DNA of 64,000 nt, from positions 39,284,501 through 39,348,500 of the forward strand of contig CM028328.1 of the NCBI GenBank assembly GCA_016647705.1. Reading direction: 5' to 3'. The DNA comes from Eucommia ulmoides (lineage: Eukaryota; Streptophyta; Magnoliopsida; Garryales; Eucommiaceae). Below the pieces are notes generated by a model, which ran no database searches, was not told where the DNA came from, and was given only the letters and a program-made list of their open reading frames with translations. A program made the position numbers and the translations under genes. Of the stretch, positions 57,858 through 64,000 are shown one piece after another (the stretch's first letter is position 1; every line of letters begins with the position of its first letter).

Positions 57858-60800
57858 CGGGTGAAGAAGGATCTATTCCTCCTCCTAGTGATGATATTGG
57901 AAGGAAATTCGGAATTTTTATTGGTGGTTGGTTCTAGACACAAATTAAAATGTAAATTTTGTGGTAGAGAGATAAATGATGGAATAACTAGATTGAAGCA
58001 ACACTTGCAGCCAAAAAGGGTCACGTAGCTCCATGCCAAAGTGTTAGTAGCGAGGTTAGGACGCTTGTGATGAAACATCTTGAAGGTAATTTGGAGAAAA
58101 AAATGGATAAAAAAAAAACAAAGAGAAGAAGTGATTAAACAAATCCGAGCTTCTCAACGTGATAAAGATGATCTTTATGATTTGAGTGATGATGATGACT
58201 TGGATGATCCAGATATGGCTTATGCACGAAAAGAAAGTATGAGGTTGCATAGAGAAGAAGAAGATAAGGAGAGATATAGGAGGGACGCGGGCGACCGATA
58301 TGAGACCGGGAGTAGTAGCGGGGTTGGTGGAAGCACCAGACGGGGAAGTACTACTACTCGCATTGCTAATATGTTTCGACGATCTTTTACTGTCCGTGAA
58401 TCGAGTTAAAAAAAGACTTGGATTGATTCAACCTTACCTGAAGCATGGTTGGCCGAGATTGATGTTGATCTACATCGTAGTAGAGCCCCCAAACAACAAA
58501 AGATCTCAACAAGGGTAATGAAGGGGTTGAGGAAAAAATTAGGGGTAGCAGTTAGTCAGTTTGTGTTATACACAGGTTTGCCAGCAAACGTTGTTAATTC
58601 GCCATGGCTTGAGCCAATGTTGGATGTTGCGAGGGAGGTTGGAAAATGAGTGAAAGCCCCTACTCCTTACGAGGTGAGAGTAATAACTTATTACTCTTAT
58701 TACAAATTTACGACTTAAAAGTTATAACTTAAAAATTCAATGTGTTTACTTATTAATTTATTTTTTGTGCTTCTGGATAGGTGACTGAAGTTTTCTTACC
58801 GAGAGAATATGAAGAATTGAAAAAGTGGATTGAATCTCATAAACTAAGTTGGGAGGAAAGGGGTGTTATGATCATGTGTGATGGGTGGAGTGGACCTACC
58901 CGGAAGCACATTATCAATTTCTTGATTTATAGTAATCAGGGGACCGTTTTTCATAAATCAGTGGATGTCATCGATGTTGTTAGCAGAACTGTCGATTATT
59001 ACTTTGGGCTCATGGACAATATGGTGGATGAAATTGGTGAAAAATATATTGTCCAAATTGTCACTGATAATGAGCCTGCAATTAAGGCGGCGGGGAAAAA
59101 ACTTATGTTGAAAAGACCAAATTTATATTGGACAGCTTGTGCCGCACATTACCTTGATTTGATATTGTAAGATATTGGAGAGAAAACAAATGTACTGAAA
59201 GTCTTGGATGATGCAAGAAGAATATCACGCTTCATTTATAACTCTAGTTGGGTTCTTGATTTTATGAAGAGATTCACCGAAGGAAAAGAGTTATTACGCC
59301 CCGAGATCACATGCTTTGCCACCTATTTTATTATGCTGGAAAGCATTGTAAGCCATAAAAATGCCTTACAAGATATGTTTAATTGTGATGAGTGGAAAAG
59401 TAAAAGATGGGTAAAGGAGAAGTGTGGGAAAAAAGTTAGAAAAATTGTGAACGACAAAGATTTTTGGAAAAAAGTTTCAGAAATTTTAAAAGTTTAAGAA
59501 CCATTGGTGAAAGTGCTTAGACTTGTTGATGGAGATGAGAAGCTTACAATGAGATTCATCTATGAAGCTATGGACAGAGCGAAGATAATCATTGAAGAAA
59601 CTTGTCGTTACTACAGAGAATATTGGAATATGATCGACAAGAGATGGCAATTCCAATTACACCATGATTTGCATGCGACTGGTAAGTAATTGACTAATTG
59701 TAAATTCAAATTTTAAAAACTCTTGTTAGAATTAAATTTCCTTTAACAATATGTGTTTTTTGTTTTGAATTTATGTAGGTTAATTTTTAAATCCTCAATA
59801 TCAATATGCTGATAAACTTTCTGACCATAGAGTGGTAATGGAGGGAGTTAAAAATGTGATTCAAAGATTGGAGTCGAATATTGATAAACAAATTCATGCT
59901 ATTAATCAAGTTAGTTTTTTTTTTTTTTTTAAGTTACCAAGTTTTCTGTGTTTTATTTGTGGGTTTTTGATTTGTTACTTTCTAAATACAGATTATGACG
60001 TTTCGTGATAAGAAACATTCTTTCGGGACAGTATTGGCTCAAAAAGCAGTAACACGTACGAATCCAAATAATACAATGAACAATTAACTATTAATATAAA
60101 AATCTCAATCTTCGTATCGTTTTAAATTTTAATTCATATTGTTTCTACAGCCGAATGGTGGATCCACTTTGGTACATCTGACCTTGAATTTCAAGAGATT
60201 ACGGTTAAAGTGTTGAGCCAAACAACATCATCTTCTAATTGCGAGCGTAATTGGAGCACGTTCAGCTTGATACATACAAAGACGAGAAATCGTCTAAAGT
60301 ATCAAAAATTGAAAAAACTTGTTTACGTGGCTTATAATATGAGGCTGAAAATTAGATATGCTACGAGATTAAGCCAACATGAAATTGATGACAACTTCAA
60401 CCCTATAAACTTGGTTATATCTTTGAGGAAGATGATCCACTATTTCCATGGATTCAAGAGAGAGAAGAACCATTGTTAGATGATCAGGACAACTACGGTT
60501 GGTTAGACATAAGTGATGATGAGGTCGCTACCGCTAGTAGCCAAGCACCTCGACGTCGGCAGAATGATAGTTCGTCTGGAGATGGAAGTGACACTGATAA
60601 TAGTCGTGGTTTGAGCCCACCTAGTGGAGAGTCTAGTGGCGATGATGGTGGAGGTGGAGAAGACACTAGACGATTGCCGTATCGTGGAGAGTTAGGAATG
60701 GCTGGATTTGCAGACGGTGTCGCAAGTGGGGATATTTGTGAGCCACGAAGGCATTATGTTTCTAGTGCGATTGGATCATCAAGAAGACAACCAAATCCAC

Positions 60801-61276
60801 AATCTTCAAATTCTGAAGAACATGATGACATGGCAAACCGCTTTGGTATGCTTGAAGTTGGAGGATACGGATATGGATATCAAGGGGATAATTATCATCA
60901 GTGGCCTCAACCACAACCATATCCTTACCCTTATTATCCCTTATCGGAATATGTTTCGGCGCCACATTATGTGCGTATTGGGTCCTTTAGGATGTCCACA
61001 ACCTCCTGCTACTAGATACTCATATCCACCACCACCTTCTTACCAATACGATGTCCTTTTTCCACATCAAGAGAGCTCGAGTTCTACTTTCGGTTACTAC
61101 GAAGAAAAAGTAGAATCTAGTGGTACCGGTGGTAGTGGCCCTGGCAACACCATTTATGATCATTGCACCTTTAACTACTTTGGTTGTTATAGTGCTGCAT
61201 AAGAAAATCAGAGTGGTGATTATGCTTATGCCAATGCCGACTATGAAGAGCCTGTGCGCAATTCATTTTGGTATTG
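57858..61276 (+). pseudogene. hAT transposase with BED finger, DUF659-type core and dimerisation domain
   Basis: The order fits a plant hAT transposase. A BED-type zinc finger has C-x2-C then LKQHL (57940-58050, frame-shifted). Then an acidic stretch (DLSDDDDLDDPDMAYARKE), a core (FVLYTGLPANVVNS, IMCDGWSGPTRKHIINFLIYS, VQIVTDNEPAIKAAG, ACAAHYLDLIL), and the C-terminal dimerisation motif SNCERNWSTFSLIHTKTRNRL (about 60238-60300). Introns with GT-AG ends at 58674-58780 and 59682-59778 are clear, and two more are likely (about 59910-59991 and 60055-60151). The tail (60470-61276) is unusually long, rich in Ser/Gly/Asp then Gly/Tyr/Pro/Gln. Stops and shifts near 58648, 59168, 59495, 60410 and 60990 break it. 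Confidence 0.9.
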
Positions 61277-61673
61277 ATAATTTTATATGAATGTATTGTT
61301 TTTATAATATGATGTAGAAAGTACAATTTACTCTTTTATTATGTTTGTGTAATATACTTTTATTAAGTATTGTGTGCATCATCTTATTTTTTTAAGATTG
61401 TTAAGTACGATGGTTTTTCGTCTTTTTTATGTCTTTATTGTGTTGTAAATAACCCTAAAATGTAATAATACCTATTATAATGTGTTTAATAAAGGTTAAA
61501 TGAGTAAAACAATTACTCTTATTGAGTTTTTGAAGATGTTTTAGTGATTTTAAAATATTCACAACCGTTACGGCCGATTCCCATTACGAACAGGTCGATA
61601 CTCCCAATACTGTTACACCGTGATCGTTATCGTTACGTAACCCAATACTGCGATTTAAAACCTTGCCAATTAT

Positions 61674-62284
61674 ACTCAGTTCACGGTAGAACACAGGAAT
61701 TTCGTGCCCTATCTGCCAAAAATGAATGGAGTAGTAGAGGCCGCTAACAAGAACATTACGACTATTCTGAGGAAGATGATAGATAACCACAAGGAATGGG
61801 ATGAGATACTCCCATTTGCCTTGATGGCCTATCGAATATTGGTCAGAACATCAATCGGAGCCACGCCATAGTCATTGATATATGAAATGGACGCCGTGAT
61901 CCCAGCAGAGGTAGAAATTCGTTCTCTTAGGATTCTAGTAGAAGCCAAGTTAGATGAAGTGGAATGGGTGCAGTAGAGACTTGACCAACTATACCTGATG
62001 GACGAAAAAAGACTCGCTACTATATCATGGGTAATGCTATTGAAAGAAGATGGCTAGAGCTTACAATAACAAGGTTTGTTCGAGAGTATATTACGGGTGA
62101 ATTGGTACTAAACAAAATCTTCCCATTCTAAGATGAAGCGAAGGGAAAATTTGCACCAAACTAGGAAGGACCGTTCATCGTCAAGAAAGTGTTAGGGCAT
62201 GGGGCCTTAATACTTCAAGAGATGGATGGAGAAGAGTTCCTAGAACCCATTAATGCTGATGTGGTAAATAAGTTCTACCCCTAG
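61674..62284 (+). pseudogene. Tat A integrase, catalytic Glu part and C-terminus
   Basis: The frame continues with YLPKMNGVVEAANKNI (catalytic Glu in VVEAANKN, about 61730), then ILPFALMAYR, VIPAEVEIRSLRI and ARY-type sequence. The C-terminal segment is GPFIVKKVLGHGALILQEMDGEEF. It ends at TAG 62282-62284, with several stops inside. It joins exactly with 57064 once the hAT element is removed. Confidence 0.9.
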
Positions 62285-62339
62285 AAAGATAAACCCAAAC
62301 TCACAACAGGAAGGAAGTGTGGGCAAAAAATGGTATAAA

Positions 62340-62520
62340 ATTAGTATAACTTGAGGACGTAGTGAAAACCCGAAAGCGCGCTACAGGCAAAAAAGTAGGG
62401 ATCATAGCAAGACACAAAACTACTGACCCAGTGAAAACCTGAAAGGGCACTGAGGTGCAAAAATGTGGTTGCTAGCCTTAGTGAACACCTGAAAGGGTAC
62501 TAAGGGCAAAAATGGCAAAC
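62340..62520 (+). repeat. Three-copy repeat after integrase
   Basis: GTGAAAACCCGAAAG.GC.CT..GGCAAAAA occurs near 62361, 62429 and 62481, spaced 52-68 bp apart. This sort of repeat lies just after pol in Tat A. Confidence 0.8.
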
Positions 62521-64000
62521 ACAAACAATAAAAAACAAAACAAACGAGACATCAGATTTCGGCCAGAACTTTGTTTATTTGTGGATTTTAGATTCGTCTA
62601 AAGACCAACATACTACAAATGGGTCGACTAAATCAAAGAATTCGACTAATAATTCTGCCGACTTTGGGATTCAAAGGAAGACGGGTTGGAAGCTGCTACA
62701 GATCTCGAAGCCTCCAATAAGTGACCAAGTCTAAGTTTGTACTCCTAAGGATGAAAGAACTTCAAAAAATTGTGTAAGCCCTGTTTAGAAAACTCTAACT
62801 TCTGATTGTTTATATGCTATGTTTCTTTCATTACTAACATTTCAGTACAATTAAGTAGAAAAGACAAATGACACAAGAGCAAAGCGATGGAAACAAAATA
62901 AAGCTTGGCAAATTACCTATAACCCAATTCCACGTAAGGATATCTGACGTCATCACTGAACTGGCTATACCCAATACCTCAAATTCCCTGGATAGCCGCC
63001 ATTAACAATACAACCTTTATGGATACTATCATGTGATCCAAATTCATTAAGAAGGCACGGAATCGGAAAACCACAACGTGCTATCAGATGCCGGGTTTTC
63101 AGCTACGAGAAAAGTGCGGTGCACTTTAAAGACTACCTCCAAGAAGGATCCTTGACAAAAGAAGAAGACCATCGCCAGACGAAGATCTACCAACTCCTGA
63201 AAAAACGAGCTAGTATACACCGTTCAGGAGACAAGATCAAGGAACGGAGGCGGGGTTTCGTTTTCTTCTAACAATACTTTGACTGACAAAAATACAGGAA
63301 ATAAGACACAGTTTGCCTATATGCCAAGATACAAAGCTAAAACATTTGAAACAAAGGGGACTAAACCAAAAGGAGGAGGCTCTCCTTCTAATTCCAACAA
63401 ACAATCCTTAAGCCTTGACAATACAGGTAATTACTCTTATCAACTCATGATGAGATACAATACACAAAACTGCACGGTCAGGAGGTTGCACCAACTAGAA
63501 AACTTCTAAGATACTAACTTCACATTTAAACAATACAATAATGAACCCGTCGGCCATGTATATTCTGAAATTTAATCAGTAAAATCCCGAATTCATCACC
63601 CCGACAAAAGCAAGACAAACCAATTTAGCTTCGCAATCTTGTAGCTAATCAGTATCATCTCTAGCCCGCAGGCTGGGGCATACTTCACACTATTAACAAT
63701 TAGGAATTGCACGATAGGAAGTGTCGGATTAGATTCCCCAATGGAACTTATCCAGTCGCTGCCCTAGTCTACGACTATGGCACATTTAATCCTATCCCGG
63801 TTTTCCAGATGAAAACAACATTCATTTCATCTCACGACGTGAAATGATATGCCTCAATTAGAATGAACTTAACTAATCTCACTAAACCAAAAGACACAGG
63901 AACTACGTGCTAACCAGATTCCCGGCAACATCCGGGATATGTAGGAAACCCTCGCGGGTTCGGTTGACAAATTTAAACTCATCAACAACGCAGGAATTAC
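62521..64000 (+). other. 3' non-coding region of Tat A
   Basis: No conserved coding motif. Open frame 63279-63509 (76 codons, Lys/Ser-rich, starting ATG at 63279) is unrecognised and probably chance. The phrase cagcccgcaggctggggca-like at 63664-63682 recurs at 23547-23570 in Tat B. One two-hairpin unit is at 63899-63968. The 3' LTR start TGTAGACACC is not seen before the edge. Confidence 0.6.
63899..63968 (+). repeat. Single two-hairpin unit outside the LTR
   Basis: GGAACTACGTG..CCAGATTCCCGG, loop, CCGGGATATGTAGG, AACCC-tcgc-GGGTTCGG. It corresponds to the LTR units at 47474-47865 but with different stem bases, and lies in the 3' internal region. Confidence 0.8.

Larger units (their letters stand above)
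57073..61665 (+). mobile_element. hAT DNA transposon, 4.6 kb, with decayed transposase
   Basis: The ends are inverted CAAGGTTTTAAAT (57073-57085 and 61653-61665), with similar GTTACG/CGTAAC blocks further in. Flanking octamers are ccatttat (57065-57072) and ccaattat (61666-61673), 7 of 8 the same, as in hAT. Removing the element and one octamer lets the integrase frame run on without a break. It encodes its own transposase. Sub-terminal regions are rich in GTTACGG/GGCCGATTC words, candidate transposase sites. Confidence 0.93.
37898..64000 (+). mobile_element. Tat/Ogre-lineage Gypsy element 'Tat A', over 26 kb, open at the right edge
   Basis: It begins TGTAGACACCACATTTTGTC after caaat (37893-37897, the presumed target duplication). 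Order: 5' LTR (to 48472), PBS, long leader, gag, protease, presumed intron, RT, RNase H, second RNase H, integrase, long 3' non-coding region. The 3' LTR is not reached. Two foreign insertions, CACTA-like (38311 to about 45850) and hAT (57073-61665), account for about 12 kb. Coding parts carry many stops. Confidence 0.9.

Noticed and set aside
63279-63509. 76-codon frame as an accessory gene of Tat A
   Set aside because: No homology is recognised, the composition is low in information, and it lies in a stretch with stops all round.

Overview
The window is plant nuclear DNA, most likely from a eudicot. Its only recognisable host gene is a decayed plant berberine-bridge-enzyme-like (BBE-like) oxidoreductase. 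Nearly everything else is plant-type transposable elements: Ty1/Copia, Ty3/Gypsy of the Tat/Ogre lineage, hAT, MULE-type and CACTA-like. Non-coding DNA is AT-rich, terminal repeats carry plant TATAAATA boxes, and the hAT transposase has GT-AG introns. I found no intact gene, rRNA, tRNA or CRISPR array.

Left part (1-9920). The 3' LTR of a Copia element, whose body lies left of the window, sits inside a BBE-like gene. The surviving gene (1368-3723) is split by a 1.1-kb MULE-type MITE with a perfect 9-bp target duplication, and also has a frameshift and a stop codon. Its 3' flank holds a complete but dead short-LTR Copia element (3880-9831), whose leader carries a hAT MITE (4232-4905).

Middle (9921-28864). 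An old Tat-lineage Gypsy element ('Tat C') is the base of a nest. A SIRE-type Copia solo LTR (12530-14808) lies inside its RNase H. A Tat-family LTR ('LTR A') lies inside its integrase at 15656. LTR A is itself split by a second Tat-related element ('Tat B', 18544-26452), which has both LTRs, no recognisable pol, a degenerate tandem array and an unclassified reverse-strand repeat.

Right-middle (28865-37897). Two SIRE-type Copia fragments lie on the minus strand. One has PBS, gag tail and 5' LTR (29130-32631). The other has a 3' LTR, PPT and the end of pol (33856-37897). About 1.2 kb of unassigned DNA lies between them.

Right (37898-64000). A large Tat/Ogre-lineage element ('Tat A') inserted into the second SIRE element and runs off the window. 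Its 5' LTR is expanded to 10.6 kb by a CACTA-like remnant (38311 to about 45850), which carries gene-like exonic blocks and another hAT MITE (41410-42772). Its interior reads gag, protease, a duplicated presumed intron end, RT (catalytic Asp replaced by His), RNase H, a second RNase H and integrase. The integrase is interrupted by a 4.6-kb hAT element with a decayed transposase (57073-61665).

Most nesting calls rest on target duplications, or on reading frames that join exactly across the insertion. The observation I would look at first is a repeated Tat LTR unit of about 70 bp. It folds into two hairpins whose stems change together between copies (47474-47865, 18363-18543, 63899-63968).
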